DNA of 55,192 bases. Origin: Phycisphaerales bacterium (lineage in GTDB: Bacteria; Planctomycetota; Phycisphaerae; UBA1845; Fen-1342). This document shows, one piece after another, positions 42,208-50,599 of this stretch; position 1 is the stretch's first letter, and every line of letters begins with the position of its first letter. The translations under genes and the position numbers were made by a program. Under the pieces are notes generated by a model. It ran no database searches, was not told the origin of the DNA, and worked only from the letters and a program-made list of their open reading frames with translations. The stretch is taken from NCBI GenBank assembly GCA_022839625.1, contig JALHJL010000019.1:1-55192 (forward strand), read 5' to 3'.

Positions 42208-42264
42208 CGCTCGCTCGCGCTCGGGGCTCGGATCGGGGCTCGCTCGCTAGCGCTCCGTGCTCGG
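42208..42264. repeat. Direct repeat, two copies of 24 bases
   Basis: 42208-42231 and 42241-42264 match at 21 of 24 positions (CGCTCGCT...GCTCGG type). They lie upstream of rlmN and of the Gfo/Idh gene, in a GC-rich gap with no gene. Confidence 0.6.
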
Positions 42265-42366
42265 AGAGGCCCACGCATGATCCTATCGAGGATCGGCGAC
42301 GCGCAGTAAGCTGCACGACAACGCCGCCGGCGACAAGGCGGCCACCTGAGGAGCGAGGCGCTCAAA

Positions 42367-43647
42367 ATGTCCGCCCACAAACCCGTTTCGCGACGGCAGT
42401 TCCTGAAAGGCGCCGCGACGCTCGCCGCCGCGCCGTACGTGCTCTCCACCTCCGCCTGGGGCCAAACGCCGCCCAGCGAACGCATCACGCTTGGCGTGAT
42501 CGGCGTGGGCAACATGGGCGGCGGGCACCTGGAAACACTGGTGGGCAACCACGATTTCCAGATCGTCGCCATCTGCGACGTTGATCGCACCAAGCGCGAC
42601 AAGGCGCGGACCAACGTGGAGGAAGCCTACGCCGCCGAACGCACCGACGGGACCTACCAAGGGTGCGACATCTACAACGAGTTCGAGGCGTTGCTGGCCC
42701 GCAGCGACATCGACGCCGTCCTGATCGCCGTGCCGGATCACTGGCATGCCTTGATCGCGATTGCCGCGTGTGAGGCCGGTAAGGATGTCTATTGTGAGAA
42801 GCCGCTGGCGCTCACGATTCGCGAGGCGCAGGAGATGGTCCGGGCCGCCCGCCGCTACGGCCGCGTGTTTCAGACCGGCAGCCAGCAGCGGTCCAGCCCG
42901 GAGTTCCGCAAGGCGTGCGAGCTGGTACGCAGCGGCCGGATCGGCGAGTTGCGGACGATCAACGTGGGCATCGGCGGCCCGTCGCGCGAGAAATACCTGC
43001 CCGAGGAACCGGTCCCCGAGGGCTTCGACTGGGAGCGTTGGCTCGGCCCCGCCCCCTGGCAGCCGTACAACGCCGAGCGGTGCAGCGGCAGCTACAGCGG
43101 CGGCTGGCGGCTGATCCGCGACTACTCCGGGGGCATGATGACGGACTGGGGTGCGCACCACTTCGACATCGCCCAATGGGGCATGGGCATGGACGGCTCG
43201 GGGCCGGTGGAGATCATCCCGCCGAACGTCGCCGAGACGAATACGCTCACGTACCGGTACGCCAACGGCGTCACGATGTATCACGGCGGCGCGAACGGCA
43301 TTCTGTTTACGGGCACGGAGGGGAAGATCGAGGTCAACCGCGGGCACTTCAAGACCTGGCCGGACCGCATCGGGCAGGAGCCGCTCGGGCCGAACGACGT
43401 CCACCTGTACGAAAGCCCCGGACACCATCAGGACTGGGTGAACTGCATCCGCACGCGCCGCCGGCCCATCTGCGACGTTGCGATCGGGGCCAGCTCGATC
43501 ACGGTCTGTCACCTGGGCAACATCGCTTGGTGGCTGGGCCGCACGATCCGGTGGGACCCGGCGAAACGGGAGATTCTCGGGGATGAGGCGGCCGGCCGCT
43601 GGCTCGACCGGCCGAAGCGGGCGCCGTGGCGCCTGCATTGGCAGTAG
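42367..43647 (+). CDS. Tat-exported Gfo/Idh/MocA-family oxidoreductase
   Basis: The protein has 426 residues. A twin-arginine signal (SRRQFLKGAATLAAAPY) leads the protein, so it should be exported folded with its cofactor. The Rossmann glycine motif is GVIGVGNMGG (43-52). The cofactor/substrate motif CEKPLAL includes K145. The catalytic-type histidine block DWGAHHFDIAQW is at 260-271. Family members oxidise or reduce sugar and cyclitol derivatives with NAD(P). Exported members are common in Planctomycetota, where they probably process polysaccharide-derived sugars. The stop codon TAG is the first triplet of a tandem repeat unit. Confidence 0.93.
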   Translation: MSAHKPVSRRQFLKGAATLAAAPYVLSTSAWGQTPPSERITLGVIGVGNMGGGHLETLVGNHDFQIVAICDVDRTKRDKARTNVEEAYAAERTDGTYQGCDIYNEFEALLARSDIDAVLIAVPDHWHALIAIAACEAGKDVYCEKPLALTIREAQEMVRAARRYGRVFQTGSQQRSSPEFRKACELVRSGRIGELRTINVGIGGPSREKYLPEEPVPEGFDWERWLGPAPWQPYNAERCSGSYSGGWRLIRDYSGGMMTDWGAHHFDIAQWGMGMDGSGPVEIIPPNVAETNTLTYRYANGVTMYHGGANGILFTGTEGKIEVNRGHFKTWPDRIGQEPLGPNDVHLYESPGHHQDWVNCIRTRRRPICDVAIGASSITVCHLGNIAWWLGRTIRWDPAKREILGDEAAGRWLDRPKRAPWRLHWQ

Positions 43648-43780
43648 CGCGAAGCTCCAGCTTCGCAGTATGCAGTAGTGCAAAGCTCCAGCTTTGCTGC
43701 ATACAGTAGTGCAAAGCTCCAGCTTTGCTGCATACAGTAGTGCGAAGCTCGCGCTTTACAGAGCGACGCTCCGGCGTTGC
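43645..43780. repeat. Tandem palindromic 31-base repeat array
   Basis: Three copies occur at 43645-43675, 43676-43706 and 43707-43737, followed by a degenerate fourth (43738-43780). Each copy holds a GCAAAGCT/AGCTTTGC or GCGAAGCT/AGCTTCGC hairpin. Every copy starts with TAG; the first TAG is the stop codon of the upstream gene. The array ends just before the HEAT-repeat gene. Confidence 0.9.
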
Positions 43781-43805
43781 GGCCGACGAGACGGGAAGTA
43801 ACAAC

Positions 43806-46457
43806 ATGAAACGTATGCTCGTGTATCTCGCGACGGCTGTGCTTGCGGTCCCCGCGTGCCGCCAGCCGCCCGGAGCCGGCGCGCCAGCGGCGGACATCTC
43901 GCGCGACCTTAGCTCGCAGTCAAGCATTGAACGCCAGCTCGACCGGTGGCTGCCCGGGATGGGGGCAGCGAACCTCGTGGAGCGCGAGCGACCACAGCAG
44001 GAACTGGAGCAGCTTTGTCTGAGAGCGGGCCGGCCCGGCGCCGAGTCGCAGCGCACGTGGCTGTGCCGCGCGATGGCCGCCCGGCTCGGGCCGGAGGCTC
44101 CCGGCCCTGCCCGCGTCTGGCTGCTGCGACAGCTTGAGCGCATCGGCCGTGAGGAGTGCGTGTCGGCGGTTGCCGCGCTGCTCGACGAAGGCGACACCGA
44201 GATTCGCGACCTGGCGCGCCGGGTGCTTCAGAATAACCCTTCCGCGAGCGCCGGCGCCGCGCTGCGCGGCGCGCTGGACAAGGCGGACGATGATCCCGCC
44301 TGGCAGATTGCGCTGATCAACGCGCTGGCGGCCCGCAGAGACCCGGCGCTGGCCACGCCGCTCGCCGAGCTGGCCGACCACCCGGACCTCGCGGTCACGA
44401 AAGCCGCGATCGCCGGGCTGGCGGATATCGGCACGCGCCGGGCCGTCGACGCGCTCACGGCGATCTGGCGCGGGGCCGACCAGGAGCGGCGGAGGCTGGC
44501 TGCCGCGGCCCTGGTCCGTGTGGCGGACCAATTCGTCGAAGCCGGTCAGAAGCCCCGTGCTGCGAGCCTCTACGCGATGGTCTATAACCCTGCGGTAGAG
44601 GAGCAATTGCGCGCCGCGGCGCTGCGGGGCCTGGCGCTGGCCGATCCTGCGCAGGCGATGCCGCTCCTGCTCGAATCGATCCGCGGCCAGCGCGACCCGG
44701 CGTTGCAGCTCCTGGCAGTCCGGCTGCTGGCGGACAGTGCTGCCCCGGAGGTCACGCAGGCCTTGGCGGCGGAGTTGCCGGATTTGCCGCCTGAGGTGCA
44801 GGTCGTGGCGTTGGACGCACTGGCCGGCCGCGGGGACCGCAACCTCAAGCCGGCGGTCATCAAGACGCTCGCGAGCGATGACGCGGGGGTGCGAATCGCA
44901 GCACTGGAAGCACTCCAGGTCCTCGGTGACGTGGCCGACATCGTGTTGCTGGCGACGGTGGCGGCCCAGTCGAGCGGAGCGGAGCGTGAGGCCGCACGCC
45001 GCAGTCTGGCGCGCATGCGCGGCGAGAGCGTCGACGAAGTAATCCTGGCGGACGTTAAGGGCGCGCCCCCTGGTTTGCGGGCCGAGCTGATCGAAGCGCT
45101 GCGTGCACGGCGATTCAAGACCGCGCTGTCGATGTTCCTCCGGGAAGCTTGCCATCCAGACGAGAATGTGCGCGTGGCGGCCCTGGGGGCAATCGGCGAG
45201 TTGGGCTCGCCGGAGGATGCCGGGGCGGTGCTCGGATTGTTGATCGCCGCGGAGGGCGACGCCGTTCGCAGTGCCGCGGAGGATGCGGCCGTAGCACTCT
45301 GCCTTCGGCAGGAGGAACCTGAGCACCGGGCAGACCCGGTGTTGGACCTCTGGCCAGCCGCCGGCGCCCGTGCGCGGGCCTCGCTCGTGAGCGTGCTGGG
45401 CCGTATCGGCGGAAGCACGGCGCTGGCGACGATCCGCACCGCACGCAATTCCGAGGATGCCGACGTGGTCGACGCCGCCGTGCGTGCTCTCGCCCAATGG
45501 GCTGCCACGGACGTGCTGGCCGACCTGCTGGAGATCGTTCGCCACAGTGAGCGCAAGGCCCACCGTGTGCTGGCCCTGGAGGGCTACATTCGCCTGCTGG
45601 GGTTGCCGAGCGAGCGCGAGCCGCAGGACACCGTCGCGCTGTACCATCGGGCGTTGTCGCTGGCCGAGCGCCCGGAAGAGCGAAAGCAGGTGCTGAGCGG
45701 GCTGTCCGGCGTGGTGCACGCCGATGCGCTCAAGGTCGCCCGGCAGTGCCGCATGGACGAGAACCTGCGGGCCGAGGCGGACAGCGCGGTGCTGTCGATC
45801 GCCCGCCTGGTCGGCCCGTGGCAGCCCGCCGAGGCTGAGGCGGCGATTCAGGAGGTCGTAGCCCAGACCGAAGACGAGGCCCTTCATGAGCGCGCCGAGA
45901 AGATCCTCGACACGATTCGCAAGTCCGCCGGGTGCATTCTGACATGGGCGCTCTCCGGGCCGTACTTTTTGGAGGAGGACCGCGCCGGCGCCTCGCCGGC
46001 CGAGGCCTGGATGGACGTGTACGACACCGCGTTTCCGCCGGAGCAACCGGCGTCAACCGGCGACGAGTTGCTGGATTGGCGCCCGCTCAAGACGACGAAC
46101 GTGTATCAGCCCTGGGTCTTCGACCTGACGCAGCTTGAGAGCGGAAGCGACCGTTGCGTGTATGCGAGGTCGGCGGTCTGGTCGGAGCAGGCACGGGACG
46201 TGCGGCTGGAAGTCGGCAGCGATGACGCGGTGAAAGTGTGGCTCAATGACCAGCTTGTGCATGAATTCCGGGCCGTGCGGGCGCACGAAGCCTTGCAGGA
46301 CCATGTCGCGGTCTGCATCGAAGCGGGTTGGAACACGCTGCTGCTGAAGGTTGTCCAGGCCGGCGGCGGGTGGGGGTTCTCCTGCGCGTTACGGTCGCCC
46401 GATGGCGAGCCGCTCTCCGGCCTGCTGATTCAGGCCGAGGCTCCCGCCGGGCCGTGA
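43806..46457 (+). CDS. HEAT-repeat lipoprotein with a C-terminal beta domain
   Basis: The protein has 883 residues from the ATG at 43806. A hydrophobic N-terminus ending VPAC suggests a lipoprotein. Residues about 90-700 are repeating 30-40-residue helical pairs rich in Ala/Leu/Asp with sites such as DPALATPLAELADHPDLAVT and DVRVAALGAIGELG-like repeats, typical of HEAT/PBS-lyase repeats. The last 175 residues switch to beta-rich sequence (WALSGPYFLEEDR...), resembling carbohydrate-binding or PA14-like C-terminal domains. Probably a periplasmic or outer-membrane scaffold. It starts right after a tandem repeat array, and no ribosome site better than GGAAG is visible. Confidence 0.85.
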   Translation: MKRMLVYLATAVLAVPACRQPPGAGAPAADISRDLSSQSSIERQLDRWLPGMGAANLVERERPQQELEQLCLRAGRPGAESQRTWLCRAMAARLGPEAPGPARVWLLRQLERIGREECVSAVAALLDEGDTEIRDLARRVLQNNPSASAGAALRGALDKADDDPAWQIALINALAARRDPALATPLAELADHPDLAVTKAAIAGLADIGTRRAVDALTAIWRGADQERRRLAAAALVRVADQFVEAGQKPRAASLYAMVYNPAVEEQLRAAALRGLALADPAQAMPLLLESIRGQRDPALQLLAVRLLADSAAPEVTQALAAELPDLPPEVQVVALDALAGRGDRNLKPAVIKTLASDDAGVRIAALEALQVLGDVADIVLLATVAAQSSGAEREAARRSLARMRGESVDEVILADVKGAPPGLRAELIEALRARRFKTALSMFLREACHPDENVRVAALGAIGELGSPEDAGAVLGLLIAAEGDAVRSAAEDAAVALCLRQEEPEHRADPVLDLWPAAGARARASLVSVLGRIGGSTALATIRTARNSEDADVVDAAVRALAQWAATDVLADLLEIVRHSERKAHRVLALEGYIRLLGLPSEREPQDTVALYHRALSLAERPEERKQVLSGLSGVVHADALKVARQCRMDENLRAEADSAVLSIARLVGPWQPAEAEAAIQEVVAQTEDEALHERAEKILDTIRKSAGCILTWALSGPYFLEEDRAGASPAEAWMDVYDTAFPPEQPASTGDELLDWRPLKTTNVYQPWVFDLTQLESGSDRCVYARSAVWSEQARDVRLEVGSDDAVKVWLNDQLVHEFRAVRAHEALQDHVAVCIEAGWNTLLLKVVQAGGGWGFSCALRSPDGEPLSGLLIQAEAPAGP

Positions 46458-46488
46458 GCCAAGGTCCGGGGGCCGACTTGCGGGACTC

Positions 46489-46517
46489 TTGGGAGGAGTG
46501 GTACCGTTATCCATAAT
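46489..46517 (+). promoter_or_regulatory. Promoter for the Ig-domain lipoprotein
   Basis: TTGGGA (46489-46494), a 17-base spacer and CATAAT (46512-46517) give 4/6 and 5/6 matches, about 40 bases before the start. Confidence 0.55.
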
Positions 46518-46552
46518 GACATAAACGCTCGGGTATTGGCGGAGAAGCAACG

Positions 46553-47686
46553 GTGCGAGACATGCGGTACGTTCAACTGGGCCTGCTGCTGGCCGGCTGT
46601 GGGGTCTTCGTGTCCTGTCTCGGCCCGCCGTTGCCAATCGTGCCGGCGGAGCTGCCGAACGCCATCGAGGGCACTCGGTACGTGCAGAATCTCAATACGA
46701 CCGAAAGCCGCTCAATTCAGTGGGAGGTCAGCGCCGGGGCACTCCCGCCCGGGCTGAGCCTGGACAGCGAGACCGGGGCGATCACCGGCCAGCCGACCCT
46801 CGCCGGCACGCACGATTTCACCGTCTCCGTCTCGGAGTTCCTGCCGCGGCGCGTCGGAACGCAGGCTTACACGCTGGTGGTCCTGCCGCGGCTTGTGCTG
46901 CGTTTCGAGCCGACCCCCGCGCGCGTCGATGAGGCGTACGATTACACCCCGATGATCACCGGCGGCGTGCCGCCGTACGCCGTCAGCGTCAAGGGCCTGC
47001 CTGCCGGGCTGGACTACGACGGTTCAACCGGCCGAATCACGGGCACCCCGGTGCGCGAGTACGACGACCTGCTGTTGGAGGCGAGCGTGACCGACCGCGG
47101 CGACCCGCAGCAGGCGGACACGGCCGCCGCGAGTCTCGTGGTGCACCCGGTCAGCGTGTCGATTACCACAACGGAGCTGCCGAACGCGGCAGTCGGTGAG
47201 GAATACACGGCGGAGCTTGAGGCGGAAAACGGTCTGCGGCCCTACCGCTGGTCGTTCCTGGCCGGCCACCTGCCGAACGGCCTGCGGCTCGAAAGCTCCG
47301 GCAGGATCACGGGCGCCCCCAGGGTGAGCGCGACGACCGAGACGTTTACGCTGGCCGTGACAGATGCGGACCGGCCGGCGTCGTCGGATTCCCGCGAGTT
47401 CAAGCTCGTTGTCCCGGTGGTCATCACGACGACCACCCTGACCGCCGCAACCGTCGGAGTCGAATACGACCCGTCGGTGGGCGTCGCGGGCGGGCTGCCG
47501 CCGTACACGTGGGAGCTCGCCGCGGGCGAGTTGCCCGAGGGAATCGCGTTTGACCCGGCGACGGGCGCGTTTTCGGGTGCGCCGACCGCCGGCGCCACGG
47601 AACAGACGTTCACGATTCGCGTGACCGACAGCGACACGCCGCCGACCTCGGCCGAACAGGAATTCACCATCCAGGTTCAGCAATAG
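46553..47686 (+). CDS. Lipoprotein with four putative-Ig (He_PIG-type) repeats
   Basis: The protein has 377 residues from a GTG at 46553; an ATG three codons later (46562) is an alternative and gives a more typical lipoprotein start (MRYVQLGLLLAGC). Four repeats of about 85 residues each carry ...LP.GL..D..TG.I.G.P...G...F.V.V.D. and are recognisable as the Ig-like domains common in secreted and surface proteins. No catalytic part is present. It probably serves as an outer-surface spacer or binding protein. It is the middle of a run of three lipoprotein genes. Confidence 0.85.
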   Translation: MRDMRYVQLGLLLAGCGVFVSCLGPPLPIVPAELPNAIEGTRYVQNLNTTESRSIQWEVSAGALPPGLSLDSETGAITGQPTLAGTHDFTVSVSEFLPRRVGTQAYTLVVLPRLVLRFEPTPARVDEAYDYTPMITGGVPPYAVSVKGLPAGLDYDGSTGRITGTPVREYDDLLLEASVTDRGDPQQADTAAASLVVHPVSVSITTTELPNAAVGEEYTAELEAENGLRPYRWSFLAGHLPNGLRLESSGRITGAPRVSATTETFTLAVTDADRPASSDSREFKLVVPVVITTTTLTAATVGVEYDPSVGVAGGLPPYTWELAAGELPEGIAFDPATGAFSGAPTAGATEQTFTIRVTDSDTPPTSAEQEFTIQVQQ

Positions 47687-47711
47687 GCGGCCCGTGCGCG
47701 GAGGTGCGACC

Positions 47712-48428
47712 ATGTTGAAGCGAATGGCGTTGCTGAGTCTGGCAGCGGCCCTGTGTCTCGGGGCAAGCTGCACCATCCGGATCAGCCCGGGTGGCAACGA
47801 CGGGAACGGCGGCGGCGGCTCGGGGGATCGCGTCTACCTCGACGAGACCGACGCGAACATCATCATCGCACAGGAGGTCGGGGCGGCGACGGCGAGCGTG
47901 ACCGCGACCATCCAGGACAGCCTGGGCCGCACCGTCACTCTGGCCAGCGACCAGGCGGTCGAGATCAACGGCGAGGCGCTGAGCGGGCCGGGTGCGGCGG
48001 GGGAGTTCACCGCCACGGTCGCCGCGGCGAATCAGTACGAGATCACCGTCGTGGAGCCCACCCGCGGCATAGACGAGTCGGTGATCGACGCACCGGCGGC
48101 CTTCCAGATCACGTCGCCGATCGAGGGCGGCAAGGTCTCGCTGTCGGGTTTCACGCTCAAGTGGTCGGGGGCAAACACGCGGCTGCAAGTGCGGATCACT
48201 CTTTCGCAGACTTACCAGACCACGGTGACACGTTCGTTCGGGCCGTTTACGGATACCGGCAGCCGCGAGCTCACCGCCGCGGACCTCGCGCCGTTTCGGC
48301 ACGGCGGCGATCTGACGATGTCGATCACCGTGACCAAGATCAACACGACCAACAACGTGGACGGCTTCGACTCGGGGACGGCCGCGGTCCACCTGTCCGC
48401 GTTGCGCGTCGCCAAGCCAGGACCGTAA
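47712..48428 (+). CDS. Lipoprotein of unknown function
   Basis: The protein has 238 residues from the ATG at 47712 (GGAGGT seven bases upstream). The lipobox is LGASC. A Gly/Asn-rich linker (GGNDGNGGGGSGDR) joins it to a beta-rich region, with a fibronectin-like stretch FQITSPIEGGKVSLSGFTLK. No motif suggests a function. It follows the Ig-domain lipoprotein by 25 bases, so it is likely in the same operon. Confidence 0.78.
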   Translation: MLKRMALLSLAAALCLGASCTIRISPGGNDGNGGGGSGDRVYLDETDANIIIAQEVGAATASVTATIQDSLGRTVTLASDQAVEINGEALSGPGAAGEFTATVAAANQYEITVVEPTRGIDESVIDAPAAFQITSPIEGGKVSLSGFTLKWSGANTRLQVRITLSQTYQTTVTRSFGPFTDTGSRELTAADLAPFRHGGDLTMSITVTKINTTNNVDGFDSGTAAVHLSALRVAKPGP

Positions 48429-48480
48429 CGCCCCGGCGAAAAAAGGTTCGTCCGCGGATTCCGGGACAATCAGCCCGGCC

Positions 48481-48672
48481 GCGGGCGCTCTTGTGTCCGT
48501 ACGCGCTCGTATTCTCGCACACGCTCCTGTTTCTCCACGCGCTCTTGTTTCCGCGCGAGCTCCTGTTTTCGCGCGCTCTTGTTTCCGCGCGCTCATGTTG
48601 CCGCGCGCTCATGTTTGCGCACGCGCTCCGGTTTCCTCCCGCGCTCTCGTTTCCGCGCACGCTCTCGCTTCC
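48481..48672. repeat. Minisatellite of eleven degenerate 16-18-base units
   Basis: Units begin with GC(G/A)CGCGCTC-like sequence and end in TGTTTCC-like sequence. Eight are 18 bases and three (48571-48618) are 16. It encodes low-complexity Arg/Lys/Glu peptides on the minus strand that are not a gene. The units run directly into each other with no unique spacers, so this is not a CRISPR array. Confidence 0.85.
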
Positions 48673-48715
48673 CCACCGGGGCTCTCGGCCATCCACCTTC
48701 CGTTCCGCCGGTATT

Positions 48716-48740
48716 GGGTGGAATGGGCGTCCCGCCCGCC
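48716..48740. repeat. Dispersed GGGTGGG..GGGCG repeat, intergenic copy
   Basis: This 25-base copy matches sucB linker copies at 23/25 (11511-11535) and 20/25 (11271-11295). Confidence 0.6.
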
Positions 48741-48750
48741 TGCGGGCCGC

Positions 48751-48784
48751 GTGAGAACGTGAAAACGTGAAAACGTGAAAAGGG
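48751..48784. repeat. GTGAAAA-type dispersed repeat, copy B
   Basis: This 34-base segment is itself built of an 8-base unit (AACGTGAA) and matches 28428-28461 at 29 of 34 positions. Confidence 0.55.
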
Positions 48785-48904
48785 CACCGGCGTGCCTCCG
48801 CAGATGGCATTCTGCACATTGGGTGGAGAGGGAAGGTGCTGGGCGAAGTTCGTAGTTCGTAGATCGGGTCGGCAGATCCGACGCGGCCCCGCGCAACGAC
48901 GCTC

Positions 48905-49009
48905 GTGCGAGAGTCCTTTCTCGCACAGCGGATCGGCGGGATTCCGGTCCCGCGACAGGTTGCGCGAAGGGATCCCCGCCGCTGTGGGTGCGAGAAAGGA
49001 TTCTCGCAC
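48905..49009. repeat. Nested inverted repeat of self-palindromic arms
   Basis: 48905-48926 and 48988-49009 are inverted copies of each other (21 of 22). Each is also palindromic by itself (GTGCGAGA/TCTCGCAC). A third GCGAGA/TCTCGC palindrome (nine-base stem) lies at 49121-49141. The element resembles a small mobile palindrome with inverted ends. Confidence 0.7.
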
Positions 49010-49055
49010 CAGCGGGATCACCTTCGGCTGGCGGAGTCAAGAACGCGGTTCCGCC

Positions 49056-49124
49056 CTCGCCGGCCGGTGCGGGCATGGCCTGCAAGAGGTCACGCAGATT
49101 CCCGCAAGCGACTAGCCGCACGCG
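49056..49124 (+). pseudogene. Fragment duplicated from the 3' end of the SagB-like gene
   Basis: 49081-49124 matches 50393-50436 at 41 of 44 bases, and weaker similarity extends back to 49056. In the matching frame it encodes GLQEVTQIPASD then a stop, against GLHEVTQIPAGDYPHAV in the intact gene. It is a remnant of a second copy, not a gene. Confidence 0.7.
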
Positions 49125-49281
49125 CGAGAGCATCTCGCGCGGGACTACCTTAGTCCGCCGCCTTTGGGCTCCGCAAGCCGCTACACAGGGTGCGGCACAA
49201 TCTGGAGACCCGCGGACGGAGCCGGTACCATTCGCGACGGGCAGCCGGCCCGGCCCCGTACTTCGTGCGAGGAGGAATGCG

Positions 49282-50460
49282 ATGGACGAGGACCACTTGA
49301 CCGCTTCAGACCGTAGCGGCGCCATCACTCGGCGACGGTTCTGCCAGGGAGCGGCCCTGGGGCTGGGCGGGTTAGCGTTCGGCGGCTGCATCAACCCGCG
49401 GATCGGGCTGCCGGGGGAGGCCGCGCCGCTCTTGCTGCCGACGGCCACGGGCCGTTCCGTCGAAGTCTGCTTGAATAGCCGAACGTCTCGTCACGGGCTG
49501 TTGGGGGGCGTGGCGACCGATCAGCAGACCGCGAACGTGTTGTGGGCGGCGGGGCGCGCCCCGGTGACCGGGGGCTACCGGACGATCTACTTGAAAAATG
49601 GGTCCGGCACGTACGTCTATGACCCGCAGGAGCACGCGCTGGAACCCCATTCCAATGAGGCGGTGTCCAACGCGCTGCGGATCAACTACGACCGGGAGCG
49701 CGACTTCGACGCCGGGGTTTCGTATATGTGCGCCCTGTTGGCATCCGTTTCGCTGTGGGACGGGACCAGGGCGCAACTGGCGAGCTGCCCGCAGATCGGG
49801 GACCTGAACTTCGGGATCGCCGACGTGTCCGGAATCACGGACGCGGGCGTCGCCGTATCGTCCGATGGATCGCTGCCGGTGCCCGCGACCGACGGCACGG
49901 ACAAGCTGGAAGAGGTGCTCGCGGAACTCCGCTTGCACGATGATCTGGAGCCCGAGGTTGACCTCACGGCGCAAGAGCTCTCGCAGCTCCTGTGGGCCGG
50001 CTACGGCTGCACGCCGCACACGGCCATCGGGGGCCGTGCGGGCCTGACCGTGCCGTCGTGGGTGGCACAGTACTTTCTGACCAACCGCGTGTATGTGGTC
50101 GCCGGGCGCGTGACACGCTACTGCAACCGCCGGGGCAGCGATTTCACCACGCGGGATCACCGCCTCGAGGTGGTGCAGGACGCGGACGCGCGGGCCGCCG
50201 TGCGTCAGGTGCTGCCGGACCTGCCGGCTGCGCCCTGCTATTTCCTCCTGTGCCTTACGAAGACCGGCCTGGAGACCTGGTACCACCGGCTGGAGACGGG
50301 CTTTGTGGCGGGCGGAATGCTGGTGCAGGCCGGCGCGCTTGGACTGGGCTGTGCTTTCCAGGCGGCGCTCTCGCCGGCCGAGCAGGCTGGGCTGCACGAG
50401 GTCACGCAGATTCCCGCAGGCGACTATCCGCACGCGGTCGTCGCGGTCGGCCACGTATGA
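49282..50460 (+). CDS. Exported SagB-like nitroreductase-fold protein
   Basis: The protein has 392 residues from the ATG at 49282, seven bases after GGAGG. The N-terminus RRRFCQGAALGLGGLAFGGC could be a Tat signal ending in a lipobox. Two nitroreductase-like halves follow. The first holds VLWAAGRAPVTGGYRTIYLKNGSGTYVYDP; the second opens with LTAQELSQLLWAGYG and closes with LGLGCAFQAALSPAEQAG and IPAGDYPHAVVAVGHV. Such tandem halves are seen in SagB-type FMN dehydrogenases, which oxidise azolines in peptide natural products. Here the protein is exported and has no partner SagC/SagD, so a peptide-modifying role is unsupported. Confidence 0.8.
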   Translation: MDEDHLTASDRSGAITRRRFCQGAALGLGGLAFGGCINPRIGLPGEAAPLLLPTATGRSVEVCLNSRTSRHGLLGGVATDQQTANVLWAAGRAPVTGGYRTIYLKNGSGTYVYDPQEHALEPHSNEAVSNALRINYDRERDFDAGVSYMCALLASVSLWDGTRAQLASCPQIGDLNFGIADVSGITDAGVAVSSDGSLPVPATDGTDKLEEVLAELRLHDDLEPEVDLTAQELSQLLWAGYGCTPHTAIGGRAGLTVPSWVAQYFLTNRVYVVAGRVTRYCNRRGSDFTTRDHRLEVVQDADARAAVRQVLPDLPAAPCYFLLCLTKTGLETWYHRLETGFVAGGMLVQAGALGLGCAFQAALSPAEQAGLHEVTQIPAGDYPHAVVAVGHV

Positions 50461-50599
50461 ACGAGGAACATGGGAGCTTTCGAGCTTCGCAGGGGTGGCG
50501 TCGCGCGCATTCGTGAAGGCCGCTCCGGTCGCCAGGGGGTTCGTCTCCGTTTATGATCGCCGGCGCGGGTTGGAGCACATGGAACAGGAGTGCCCCGTC

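Larger units (their letters stand above)
48429..49281. other. Repeat-rich intergenic region
   Basis: No real gene was found in these 853 bases. They contain an 11-unit minisatellite, a copy of the GGGTGGG repeat, a GTGAAAA repeat, nested GCGAGA/TCTCGC palindromes, and a fragment copied from the 3' end of the downstream gene. Each is listed separately. Confidence 0.7.

Noticed and set aside
42279..42294. GATCC-N6-GGATC palindrome upstream of the Gfo/Idh gene as an operator
   Set aside because: Only five bases per arm, a single copy, and no regulator nearby.
42108..42614. N-terminal extension of RlmN to 42614
   Set aside because: The added residues are antisense to the Gfo/Idh gene and unlike any RlmN.
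43920..46046. Minus-strand frame of 708 codons opposite the HEAT-repeat gene
   Set aside because: Antisense shadow; composition and lack of any signal or motif argue against it.
48481..48672. Possible CRISPR array
   Set aside because: Units are 16-18 bases, degenerate and directly adjacent, with no unique spacers and no cas genes nearby.
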